NCBI GenBank assembly: GCA_027943335.1
Contig: BSBK01002159.1
Location: 1,225,501 to 1,289,500, forward strand
Length of the DNA stretch: 64,000 bases
Source: Chamaecyparis obtusa
Taxonomy: Eukaryota > Streptophyta > Pinopsida > Cupressales > Cupressaceae
Reading direction: 5' to 3'
This document shows, in pieces, positions 43,295 to 54,282 of this stretch (position 1 is its first letter; every line of letters starts with the position of its first letter). Below the pieces are notes generated by a model that worked only from the letters and a program-made list of their open reading frames with translations, had not been told where the DNA came from and made no database searches. The position numbers and the translations under genes were made by a program.

Positions 43295-46200
43295 ATGGCA
43301 TCATCATCCTATGTCACCAAGTTGATTCAAGGTAATCAATTCGACCGACCTGTCTACGACATCATGACAGTCTAGAATAGGGAAAACAACATGTCTGGTG
43401 CACTGTCATCTGTGCCTAATGGAGTTCTCATGACAGAAGATGTCACCGCTTTCATTCACGCAAAACAAGAAGAAATGGGTGAAACTTTAATCCAAAGCGA
43501 GTACCTCTCGTTGTGCACAGACGGAAAGCTTCAAGACAAATATGTGAAGCTGGTGTCCTCAGGGCTGATTAATGGAGTTTGTTACCCAACCGTTTTCCGA
43601 CCGGGCTGGATATGACTGGTTCTCTGTCCTGTGCATGAACTTGGTTTCTGGCTTGCAAAAGGAGCTTGCACGCAAATCACCGAGGACCTGCATAGAGTGA
43701 CTGGGCACAGCGACAAAGGGGAACCTCTCACCCTAAGAACCATCTCCAATGCCGTGGTTGCCAAATTGACGAAATCAAAGTTTGACAGTCGGCTAATGAC
43801 TGTCAACGACATTGAAGATGAAGGAGTCCGGTTCGCATCTGCAGTGATAGGTTACAAAATCTATCAATCAAGTAACCTGAATAGCGTACTGGGAGGAGCG
43901 ATTCATGCCGCACACCGGATAATGCATGACAACGCCCAATACGATATTTGCACAATGCTTCGAGGACAAATTTTTGAGAATCTGAAGAAGCTCGGTATCG
44001 TCAAGAAGAAATCCCTAAAATATGGAACCCTACTGGTATGCCTTTACTTTTACTATTCTAACTTCTTTCTGGGAATAGGGAAGGTGACTTGGGGAACCAA
44101 TCAACCAATCATGATCCAGATCAGTGATATGGCCAACCAGTTGGGAAACTAGTTCGGTACAGTCATAACTGACTACTTTGAGGCATTCCAGCTAAGAATG
44201 CACGCTAGGGAAAGGGTTTCGTCAACTATTGTTGACTTCTACAAAGACGATGTATGTTTTATGGTCTCCACCGATCACTACATCATTCAGGCAGTAGAAC
44301 CACGAACCGAGTATGCTCCAGAACTGGGGTATGAAATCTCTGCAAAAACAACAAAGGCATATGCAGATGCCCTACAAGATTGTGATCTGGACTTGTCCGC
44401 TTACCGGTTTGGGACCTTCGAAGAGATTCAGGAGAATCTGAAGAAAAGGGCACCGATTAAGAATGTTTATGTCAAGAGGACCCCTACACCGAAGAAGAAA
44501 CCGGTAGCAGATCAATCGAAAGTCCAAAGGAAAAGAGCACAACAAGCGACCAGCACTCAAGGAGAAGAAACAGAAGGAATAGAAACCAAAGAACCAACTC
44601 CTCTGGCTCACAAGAGGAAATCTACTAAACTGGTGAAGGAAGATGCACTAAGAGCAAGAAAGCCCACAATTGAAGAATACGTGGCAGCATTAAAGAATTC
44701 AGGTGGTATGGCATTAGTAGGAAGGAGGTATGATTTGGCAAATGAAGAAGACTGGAGGAAAATAGAAGAAGCGATAGTCTATTGCATTCACAAGTTCAAT
44801 CTTACTCCTACCGAACTTCATAAGGTCGTCCCTGACGATCTCCAAGAAATTCTTGAAGCAAGATGGAAAGCTTCAATTGAAAGAGAAAAGGAGCTAAGGA
44901 TTAGGGCTCTGCTTGAGGTTCAGAATCATCTCACTCTAGATGAGGTCACTCAACAAGCAGAATTGCACAAGCAAAACTTTCTGTTAAGAAAAAAGGGTAA
45001 GGCAGATGCTTGTTGGAGAAGTTGACAAGGTTCACGAGGAAGGTGTGGCAACATGGACTAAGCTTCTTCAAACCCAACAACAGGCAGAAGAAGCATGCCA
45101 AAGGACCACTGAGTCACTGGTAAAAGATACCAGTAAAGGAAAGGGAACTCTAGGAGATAATGCTAAAGTAAAAGCTAAAGTATTGACTGAACCGGTCATC
45201 GTCGATATCACTGACGACAAAGGTGGTGACCCAGCTCCTCCAACCATTCTTGTTTCTCCAGAAAAAGGTAAGGCTCGCACCATGATTGTGAATGATATTG
45301 TAGATGAAGTAATGGATTTTGGAGAAGTAGCTAATGCAGCTAAATGGTTTAGTGTGCTAGGAGAGGAAGATAAACAAGCAGTGATAGTGGAGCTATTAGA
45401 AGCCTTCTTGAATTTCAACAAAAGCTCAAGAGACTATAGGTCAAAGTTTGCTCCAGAACTAAATGCTAGACTTATGAACAAATGGAGAACCGGTCTAGGA
45501 ACAAATAGTAGAATTGGTAAGGAGACACTGTCACAGGTGCAACTTGGTCTCAGTGAAGACAGAATTAAACTTCTCATGGAGGAAGTATCCATGAATCTGG
45601 ATACAAAGAATAGGGTTGCCAAGATAGTAAATGGTTATGAGAACAAAGTCTATAAAGAGACACTAGATTTCTGGCAACAATATGATTTCAGTGCTCTCAA
45701 GGCAACAGGTCCACAGGATCAACCTGAAATAGTACAAGAACCACCAGTTCAATTCACTACTCGTGAAGAACCAACAATCGGTGAGCAGGAAATTCCTAAG
45801 GAACAGTTCACATTTGGTGAACAGGTGAATCTGGGAGAGTCATTGATTAAGATGACCACTGACAACACATCTGGTGAAGAAGACATTGGTATGGGTGAGC
45901 TACATACAACAGAGGAATAGCACTCAGAGCCACCACCAGAACAAGAAGCCGCACCAAAAGAGCAATTGCAACTAGAAGAAGATGCACAACCAAAAGCAGA
46001 AGTACAACCAAAAGAGGAAGTACAGAAAGACCAAAAAAGGTAAGAATACCAGAAGAGATGGTAAAACCAGCGAATGAAGAAAAACAAGAATAGCAAAATG
46101 AATAGGAACAAGAGTTACCTGTACGTATTGAGCAAGAACAATCGGTACAGGGGCCATGGCAAAAGGAACAGCTAGATGTTCCAAGCTCATCCCCATCCAA

Positions 46201-46924
46201 GAGGAAGTTATCCTTTGCACTAGACTCAGAAGCCAAGAAGAGCAAGGCTAGCGAGACTGTGGTTGACATAAGAAAAATGTCAACTCGGCAACTAAAGGAG
46301 CTGACAAAGAGGAAACAAGACATGGTCCTCACAAGTGTAAAGAACATCCTGTACAACTCTGTACCCGATGCAGACATGGATGAAGATGAACTTGTAATTG
46401 ATCAATTGGAGATTTTGGCGGAAGCACTAGGAGAAGATGTCACCAATCCGGAGACAATTGCCATTGATCACTATGAGAAGAAGAGAATAGAAATTCTCCA
46501 CAAACAGGTTGAAGAGATAAAGGTAACAGTATCAACCAACATAAGGGTACTTCAACAACAGTTACAAGTTGCAGGAAGTCTGATGACAAGGACTTCAAAT
46601 TTTGATACTTTTGTACAAGACATCACAGAGAAGTCATCTAAGACTTCTCAAGACATAAGAGCTCTGTCTTCCCAGTTTAACATAAAGAATACATCTGCAA
46701 CCCATTTCAGCAGAGAAATGACAAGCCTAGCTCTCATTCTGAGAAAGGCATTCGAAGAGAAAACCAAGAGAATCCAAGATCTTATTGGATTTCAATTAAT
46801 TCTGGCACTAATATTTGATTTAATGCAACGGACAGCAACAAAAGCTAAGAATCTAATCAATGAACCGGCCTACAAGACTGTAGAGGACATGGAGAACATA
46901 ATTATCTCTCTAAAAGCAGCATAG
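43295..46924 (+). pseudogene. Copy B ORF2: unrecognised protein of about 1,200 residues
   Basis: Starts ATGGCATCATCATCC and ends at TAG 46922-46924. Residues 1 to about 350 look globular (TAFIHAKQEEMGETLIQSEY; GEPLTLRTISNAVVAKLTKS; SSNLNSVLGGAIHAAHRIMH; TLLVCLYFYYSNFFLGIGKV). A basic linker (PTPKKKPV; HKRKSTKLVKEDALRARKPT) leads to conserved helical parts (DLANEEDWRKIEEAIVYCIH; EVQNHLTLDEVT). Then come VNDIVDEVMDFGEV, an E/Q-rich acidic part, a nuclear-signal-like SPSKRKLSFALDSEAKKSK, and a C-terminal helical region (KRKQDMVLTSVKNILYNSVP). Damage: stops at 43613, 44150 and 45918, frame changes near 45000 and 46033. None of these is shared with copy C, so the protein was intact when the copies separated. 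I do not know its function. Confidence 0.75.
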
Positions 46925-47275
46925 AAAAATATAGAACATGTCACCGGTCAATGGAACCCTTTTCTTCATACAACGAAGAAAGTGTACAAGGACATCTTCA
47001 CAAATTTACAGATGTAAACCAGTCAGTAATGCATAACCCTTTGTCCTATGGCGGCAAAAAGGGGAAGAAGACATCAGGGAAAGGGGAGAAGATCAGAAAC
47101 GAAGAAGTCCAAAAAGGATACAGAGTTGATTCAGCTACAAAGCAGAAGGCAGCACAAGAACAGGGGAAGTCTACAGACAGAAACGTTGAAGCACACACAC
47201 AAATGAAGTCTACAGGACAGGGAAATAACTATGATCAGAGAGTGATGTTTAGCCACCAATGCCAAAGGGGAAGAT
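46925..47275 (+). other. Copy B 3' untranslated region and PPT
   Basis: Non-coding tail of copy B; a frame stays open by chance. The PPT CAAAGGGGAAGAT (47263-47275) abuts the 3' LTR. Confidence 0.65.
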
Positions 47276-48257
47276 TGTTGGAAAATTTGAGTTGTCATTG
47301 GTGAAGTTAGATGCAAACATCATTCCCGCTCGTATAGGTACACTGGTAGACCACTCTTACTTCTTAGTATGTACCGGTACACCAAACAGATACACAGTAC
47401 TGCTCTTATAGTGCATATAGGGGATGAACCGGGTATAAGAATGATACCGATTGAGTGCATAATAATCTGCACTGGATTATGCGGAGCTGTCTGATTTAAA
47501 CCCGAATTATACGGAGCATCCACCGTTTAGAACTAGAGTTATCTTTTTAACAAGAGTCAATTCTAATTCTACGCAGATGTTTCAAGGTAAACTCAAGATC
47601 ATCTCGCAAAGCTTTTACTGCATGATTTTTGGGTGAGTTTACAGCTTGGCGGTTCTATGAGTTAGGTTTTAATAAGATTAATTTCTTATAAATACAGGTT
47701 ATAGGACACAAAAGAAGTGTTGTTGAGAATACAGAGCAGGAGAGAGATATCTTCTGAGAGAAGTTACGGTCACAGAGGTGAAAGGTAGAAAGGTTCAACA
47801 GCCAAGCAGAGCAGAAAGGTTAACAACTAAGTTACTGGGTTCGGCCCTAGACCCCTCCGAACTGGTTTGTGGTCCAGGTCCAGTTCGCCTGTGGGTCCGG
47901 GCAGGGTTCGATGTTTCGGACCCAGTTCGAACTGGTGACCCGGACGGTCGAACCCGGGCAGACAAAGACCAAAATTTGTGAACCCCAAACGAACTTGGGC
48001 GAACTTTGCCTCTTAAACGTCACTGAAGTGATGGAATTTGCAAAATTTTAATTTTTTTTTGCGTTTGGAACCCTAAAAGTTCTTTATGAAAGGCTAATTT
48101 GTGCTTCTCATTATCATTTGTTGTGTGCAAGTAGGCTATTTGACTTCAGCAAGAGCAAAAGATCAAGTTCTTGATTGTGCAAGGAGGAGTTGGAAGATTG
48201 GTTTGTGAGCTTTCTTCAAAAGTTTGTGCCTCATAAGTACACCTTTGCAAGCTTACA

Positions 48258-50869
48258 ATGAGTAGAGGTAAGTTATTGTTTCATTTGCTTTTTGTTTTTG
48301 TTTAAGTTTTTTAGTTTCTTCATTTCTCTTTCATTCTCCATAAGATATTTCATATTAGCCATTTTTTCGATAATTTTTCATTCTCTTGCTCTTAAACTTT
48401 AAAGTTTTAAGTTTTATATTGAATAATGAATATGTATACAATTTGAATTTTTTTCCCATAGGAAAAGGAACTACAATGACATCTACCTCATCCTCGATAG
48501 GCAATACCGAACAAAGAATAGAACCCAACTCTGATTCTCCTTTGTGGAAACATGTTGATATTATAAGAGCCCTTCCTGGAGGTGGTGCATTCCGATGGAA
48601 ATGTAGGGGTTGTGATGTAGAAAGAAATAGCTCATATTTTCGTGTAGTAGGCCATTTGTGTGGATACCCTGGTAGAGCAGTCAAGAAATGCCCTGGAAAA
48701 AGAGGTGTAGCTGTACCCAATGAAATTGTACTAAAGTATATTCAAGAGCATGAGGCAGTAGAAGAGAGAGAACGTAGGCAAAATTCAACTGATGGCATTG
48801 GCAATAGAAGTAAAAGTAAAAAAAGCAATGGTCACACAACCCGCCACAGATGTTGTGATAGAAGACCACCCCTTTTTTACTACCACAACTACCCGTGAGC
48901 TTGATAAAGAACCCCTTGGCCTTACACACAAAAGAAAGGGACCACTATAAACTGCATTTCAAAATCAAAGTCGGGAAATTGCTCACATTGATGTGGGAAG
49001 ATGCTTGTTTGCAAATGGGTTGTCTTTTAATGTTGCTCGCTCTCCATATTGGAGACAAATGTTGAAAACTGCCAATGAAGCTCCAAGAGGGTATGAGGGC
49101 CCCAGTTTTGAGAGAATACGAACCACCTTGTTGGATCAAGAGGTCAAGTGGATTGATGATCAATTGAAGCCCATAAAGGATTCATGGATCGAGACAACGA
49201 TAACAATTGTTTAAGATGGGTGGAAGGATGCTAGAAACCGTCCTTTGATCAATGTCCTAGCGGTGTCCCCTAAAGGGACAATGTTTTTGAAAGCGGTGGA
49301 TTGTGAGGGACAAGTAAAAGATGGACAATTTATTGCTAATATTCTCATCTCTACCATTGAATAAGTGGGTGCTAGTAATGTTGTCCAAGTCATAACAGAC
49401 AATGCAAAGAATTGTAAAGCTGTCGGTTTTTTGGTTGAAGAGCGATATCAGCATATCTTTTGGACAACTTGTGCAGTCCACACAATTGGGTGGATCAAAG
49501 AGGTGTATGCAGAGGCTGAGGACATCCAGATGTTCATCACAAACCATCACATGACTCAAGGAATATTCAGAATATTCTCACGTTTGGAGTTACTAAAGGT
49601 AAGTGAATTTGAAAAAAAAATTAGCATCTTACAATTTCTGATTTTTATTTTTTTAATTGTGTAATGTGTATTCTTTTATAAAGCATGTATCTAATAGTTG
49701 TATTTTTTTGCTGTAATTTATGTTACAAGTTGCTGAAACTTGTTATGCATCAAATTTAATCGTCTTGAGACGACTTGTGCAAGTAAAAAAGGCACTTTGC
49801 AATATGGTAATCAGCAACAATTGGGCTATATGGAAGCAAAACAATAGTGAGAGGGCAGCTTCAATAAAGAGAAGGATATTGGATGACATATGGTGGGAAC
49901 ATGTGGAATATATCATTAAGTTCACCGAGCCCATTATGAGCATGCTTAGGTACGCTGACATGGATAGCCCTTGCCTTGGAAAGATCTATGATCGCATAGA
50001 CTCAACGCTTGAGAAGATCAAGCAAATTGTAAATGAAAAAGAGCAAGATCCCGAAGAGACCCTCTTCAAACAATTGCAAGCAATTATTCTAGAACGATGG
50101 AACAAAATGACCACACCTCTGCATTTGCTTGCCTGTGCATTGACGCCCAAATATTATAGCAACCAATATCTTGATCTACCTGAAAGGCTACCACCCTATA
50201 GAGATTTAGAAGTGTCTGATGGATACAAGGCAGCATTTGAAAGACTCTTTCCTCATGATGATATGAGAGATATGATTACGGATGAGTTCATAGAGTTTGT
50301 GAATGCAAGAGGTCTAAGTAATGATGCTCTTCATCATCAGTTTAGGAAGGATGCTCATAGTTGGTGGAACCTCCATGGCCAAAGATTCCAAACATTGCAG
50401 CCCCTTGCAATAAAAATTATATCACAAGTTATATTTTTAATTTACTTTATCTTCATGACTAGCAAGTAATTTTTATAATTTTATTTTAATTGCTTACCTT
50501 GTCTTGTCTTCATAGGTTGCTAGTTCATCTGCATCGGAAAGAAATTGGACCACATATTCTTTCATTCACTCAATGAAACGCAATAGATTACAATAAAAAA
50601 GAGCAGAGAACTTGGTATTTGTGCATTACAACTTATGTCTTCTCTCACACAAGACTAAAGAATACAAAGAACGGGACATGAAGAGGTGGGATGTAAATGC
50701 AGAGGTTGCGGCCTTGGATGCTTCCACTTCTCAACTTGCACTTGATGATTTTGCAGATTTTGACGCTAATACTATTGTTGCTGCTGCTGATCCCATTGGC
50801 CTTAGCTCTATTGCTGAGTCAACAAATGTTGAAGATGAAGATGAAGATGAAGAGGAAGATGAAGATTAA
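48258..50869 (+). pseudogene. hAT-2 transposase (BED, DUF659, hAT dimerisation), decayed
   Basis: Four exons fit. Exon 1 is ATGAGTAGAG (48258-48267); a GT-AG intron runs 48268-48461. Exon 2 begins GAAAAGG and encodes SPLWKHVDIIRALPGGGAFR, a BED-type finger (WKCRGCDVERNSSYFRVVGH), then the DUF659 core (SPYWRQMLKTANEAPRGYEG; DGWKDARNRPLINVLAV; VVQVITDNAKNCKAVGFLVE; HTIGWIKEV) to about 49598. Exon 3 (about 49730-50427) carries LVQVKKALCNMVISNNWAIW and RDMITDEFIEFVNARG. Exon 4 (50516-50869) holds the dimerisation motif SASERNWTTYSFIHSMKRNR and an acidic D/E tail. Stops near 48948, 49212, 49362 and 50595 and a frame change near 48850 disable it. The exon 2/3 junction does not keep frame as drawn. 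Confidence 0.85.
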
Positions 50870-50939
50870 CACATTTTGAATTCATTAGTTGAACTTGAAA
50901 GTTTAATTGAAACAATGATACTTGAACAGTTGAACTTGA

Positions 50940-51040
50940 TGTTATGATAATTTTAGATTTAATGTTTGATGCTATGATTATAATACTTAAAATTATAATC
51001 ATAGCATCAAAACATTAAAACTAAAGTTATAATACTAAAA
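50940..51040. repeat. Inverted repeat at the damaged right end of hAT-2
   Basis: AATGTTTGATGCTATGAT around 50960 is answered by ATCATAGCATCAAAACATT around 51000, giving a stem of about 25 bp with one bulge, weaker beyond that out to about 50 bp. The loop is about four bases. The repeat ends where LTR sequence resumes. Confidence 0.75.
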
Positions 51041-51245
51041 TTATAACTCACCATGGTTTTTTCCTTCTAACCGAGGGTTTCCACGTATATATGATGTGTT
51101 GAACTGAGTATTTGTTTGTAAATGGTTATTTACATTCTGTTTATTTTGTAAGAATCCTTATACAAGGTTTAATTGAACATACAAATAGTATTTACTGATT
51201 CACCCCCCCCCTCTCAATAACCGGTTAGGAATAACATGGCCTACA

Positions 51246-52351
51246 TGTTAGAAATTTAAGTTGTCATTAGTGTAATTGTCAAACACCATTCCCATCGGTA
51301 AAGGTTCACCGGTCACTCAAGTTACTTTAAAGGCACCGGTAGACTAGATACCAAGTGTATGCACCGGTAGATTAAACAGAGGGAATACACCGGTAGACCA
51401 AACTAAGAACATTGTACCAGTCTTTCATTGCATATAGTGATGAACTGCGTATAAGTTTATACCGGTCAAAACTGCATAAAGATCCGCACCGGATTCTGCG
51501 GAGTAATTTGAGATAAAACCGGAAAATGCGCAGTATCCACCGCTCAGATTTGGACTTATCTTTTTAACTGGAGTTAACTTTATTTCTGCGAATGTCTTCA
51601 AGGTAAACTCCAGATCAGGACGCAAAGATTTTTGCTAGTTGCATGATTTAATGTTGAGTTTACAGCCTAGCGGTTCTATGAGTTAAGAGTTTCATTAAAG
51701 TGAACTCTTCTATAAATACAGGTTATAGGATGCAAGAAAGAATGTTGTTGATTGTTGTTGAATACACAGAGCAGAGGAGAGATACCTTCTGAAGAAAGTG
51801 CTATAGGCATAGAGGTGAGAGGCAAAGAGATCAACAGTCAGGCAGAACCGTGGAAGAGATCAACAAGTATGATCTAATCAGACAATCAGTGTCAATTAAG
51901 ATCATTGCTTTTATAAGGTGTGAAAGCATATTGAAATCCCTCTATCAGGGTGGACCCTAATCGGTTCTTTGTAAAACTCCCTTAACCGAGTAACATCTTT
52001 GCTGATGTTGAAACTCCTTTAAACAGGCAACTCCTAACAGAGTTAACATCTTAACCGATCTTCTATCAAATCCCTTAACCGGGTAGCACTCTAACAAGTG
52101 TCTTGTAAGCTCCTAACATGGCGCCTTCATTCTACAGTAGTGAAGTTAACTCTGTCTCACCATGGTTTTTTCTTTCTAACCAAGGGTTTCCACATATACA
52201 TCCTGTGTTGATTTGTGTGTTTCTATTTATGCTTGTAAATGATTGTTTACATTCTGCTTATCTTTGAGGAATAATTAAACAAGTGCTGAATTGCAATAGA
52301 AATAGGATTTACTGATTCACCCCCCCTCTCAGTAAGCGGTTAGGACTAATA
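51246..52351 (+). repeat. Copy C 5' LTR
   Basis: TGTTAGAAATTTAAG to GGTTAGGACTAATA; 1,106 bp, last base pair decayed from CA. CACCGGTAGACTA-type units recur near 51340, 51360 and 51390. TATAAATA at 51711 and leader repeats at about 51930-52110. Clearly diverged from copy B's LTR. Confidence 0.88.
51711..51718 (+). promoter_or_regulatory. Copy C LTR TATA box
   Basis: TATAAATA in the family-wide block CTATAAATACAGGTTATAGG. Confidence 0.6.
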
Positions 52352-52353
52352 AT

Positions 52354-52364
52354 TGGTATCAGAG
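52354..52364 (+). other. Copy C primer-binding site
   Basis: TGGTATCAGAG two bases after the LTR end, a better match to initiator methionine tRNA than in A or B. Element D begins at 52373. Confidence 0.75.
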
Positions 52365-52372
52365 TTTAGTTC

Positions 52373-54051
52373 TGTAATGACCCTTACTATAAAGGCCACT
52401 AAAAACCCTCAAATCTGAACTGTGGCAATTCGTCAAACACTTGATATGCACTGAATGGTTTTGCTTGCAATGATGAGTTTCAATGTGTATTGTTTGGGCA
52501 TCCAATTGCAATTGAGATAACAATACCAATATAGGAATGTAATACAATTAAACAACAGTGCAAAGACTCAATACCAATATATCATGAACTTCTCTAATTC
52601 TGATTGCAAGATATGACTTGTTACGAACTATTACATATGAGCACTGATTTATGACAAAGGAATATCTGACTTATCACATGTGAACAACGCCCTTGCTATG
52701 CTCCTTATCTATTAATCCAATACAATATCAAAGTCTGAGACAAAGGACTGATTACAACACAAGAGCTAAAGCATGAGATATATGAATCTTCTTACATGCA
52801 CAAAGTCCTATCAATGCACTCTTAGCTATACCAAACCAATAGCAATGTCTGATTACTGTAACTGTTCCCTGAATATATGTATGGACTGTTACATAGCAAG
52901 AAACTTGATAGAAACAATGACTTCAAGACCACAACAATGACTGATTCCAATACAAAAAGATACAAGAACAGTACCGTTTCAGACTTATATATCAATGACT
53001 GTTACATGCATTTTTGGCATTCAATAATATCAACAAATAACTCATGTAATGCACCTGGAAGCTGCTCCTTATACCCTGATATAAATGCTGATGAAGACCG
53101 ATGCAAGGGAGGCCAAAACAGATCACAAACTGCCCCAGCTGTGCACAGATAACCCTGTCGTACCAGGCCGTACAGGTACGGCTCCTGTATAAAAATCAAG
53201 GAAGGGTTTTGACACCCCAATTTGCCACCAATGGGACCGCCAATGAGGTACTTAGGTCCTCTCCAAAGCAAGAAAATTAACTCCAAGTATCAAGGGAGTT
53301 ATGAGCAGAATTCTGATTCCAGACCCTGTTATAGAAAGTCTGAAAATGTGCAATATTGTCTTCAATCTTTCACCTAATGATTCACCAATGCAATAGGTGA
53401 ATTCAAACCCTTATTCCAACCACAAACAAACCCTTACCACGAATTCTCTATGAAGTACCAATGAAATGGCTGAGTACCATCTCCAAACTTGCAACCCTTC
53501 AATAGATATTTCATTACCTCAGTTAGGCCAATCTAGGGGAGTGATCGTTCCCAAAGATCGAATAGTATTTGCAGACCACAAGGCTACAAATTGCTTCACA
53601 ATGAAGTAGAAGAAATCCCAAATCCAAGCATATAGAAATGAAGCCCCAAGCCCTCTATTTATTCTTTTCCTTGAGAAGTTGCTAGAACTTCTAGAAACAT
53701 CCAATTTTAATGTACTTTATAATAAAATAACATTATAATAATAAAGTACATATCTCAACTTAAAATTATAACAATGTAGGCCCATTTGTCTCACAACTGA
53801 AAGTAGGCCCAACTACGCTGAATGTAGGCTCAAGACTGAACGTAGCCTCTACTACACTGGATGTAGGCTCACTTCTGGACGTAGGCTCCACTACAACTGC
53901 ATGTAGGCCCAAAACTGGATGTAGGCTCTGTCAACAATATACAATCAAATGATCAACATAATGACCCTCTCTCCAAACCATTTGCCTACGAGAGTCGATG
54001 ATAGGCAAATCTGCCATGCCAAATGATGTCAGCCAAAATGGGGACATGACA
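52373..54051 (-). repeat. Element D 3' LTR
   Basis: 1,679 bp. Near its upstream (right) end lies a minisatellite of TGTAGGCT(C)-type units (about 53775-53930). Open plus-strand frames inside, such as 52877-53152, are duplicated in the other LTR and are not taken as genes. Confidence 0.93.
53775..53932. repeat. TGTAGGCTC minisatellite in element D 3' LTR
   Basis: About seven units of 19-25 bp containing GTAGGCYC, alternating with CTGAATGTAGG, CTGGATGTAGG and CTGGACGTAGG. The other LTR holds the same array plus one extra unit. Confidence 0.8.
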
Positions 54052-54064
54052 GTCTGCCCTTCCT
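54052..54064 (-). other. Element D polypurine tract
   Basis: On the reverse strand AGGAAGGGCAGAC directly precedes the 3' LTR. Confidence 0.55.
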
Positions 54065-54282
54065 GATATTGCTTGTCCCCAAGCAATGGCTATACAAATA
54101 ACCAATCAATCCACCTGGATCCCAAATGTAGTCATGATCTAAACTGCTGTCAATCAACGCAAGCTCCTGCAATATTCTCTGAAATATAATCAAGAGGAAT
54201 CCATAATCAAACTAGCAAATACAACTCAACCAAACTCCAAAATCACAACCGCCAGAGTCAGGAACCCACGAGAAACAAACCC

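Larger units (their letters stand above)
47826..51046 (+). mobile_element. hAT-2: hAT transposon in copy B 3' LTR, right end lost
   Basis: The left end reads CTAAGTTACTGGGTTCGG, followed by a G/C-rich subterminal region (GGTCCAGGTCCAGTTCG) like that of the MITE at 10665. It carries a spliced transposase gene (48258-50869). No matching right terminal repeat precedes the LTR sequence at 51047; an inverted repeat stands there instead. A deletion has therefore removed the right end together with 293 bp of LTR. Confidence 0.85.
40435..51236 (+). mobile_element. Copy B of the non-autonomous ORF1/ORF2 LTR family
   Basis: Complete element flanked by TGGCC (40430-40434 and 51237-51241): 5' LTR, PBS, ORF1, spacer with TATA-like box, ORF2, PPT, and a 3' LTR interrupted by hAT-2. 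Without hAT-2 it is about 7.6 kb, or about 7.9 kb with the lost LTR part restored. It has no protease, integrase or reverse transcriptase. LTR ends and PBS resemble those of the copia elements here, so those probably supplied the enzymes. Confidence 0.92.
47276..51236 (+). repeat. Copy B 3' LTR, interrupted by hAT-2
   Basis: Left part 47276-47825 and right part 51047-51236 match the 5' LTR. The 293 bp corresponding to 40986-41278, including the leader-repeat array, are missing and replaced by hAT-2. Ends in GGTTAGGAATAACA, followed by the duplication TGGCC. Confidence 0.9.

Noticed and set aside
45749..46377. Minus-strand hydrophobic frames opposite copy B ORF2
   Set aside because: They are antisense shadows of acidic, glutamine-rich ORF2 repeats, not membrane proteins.
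52877..53152. A 91-codon plus-strand frame found identically at 58281-58556
   Set aside because: Both lie inside the LTRs of element D, antisense to its transcription. The identity reflects LTR duplication, not gene conservation.
53002..53286. Minus-strand 94-codon frame in the element D LTR (also at 58406-58690)
   Set aside because: Open by chance in LTR sequence; no motif, and overlapped by another equally open frame.
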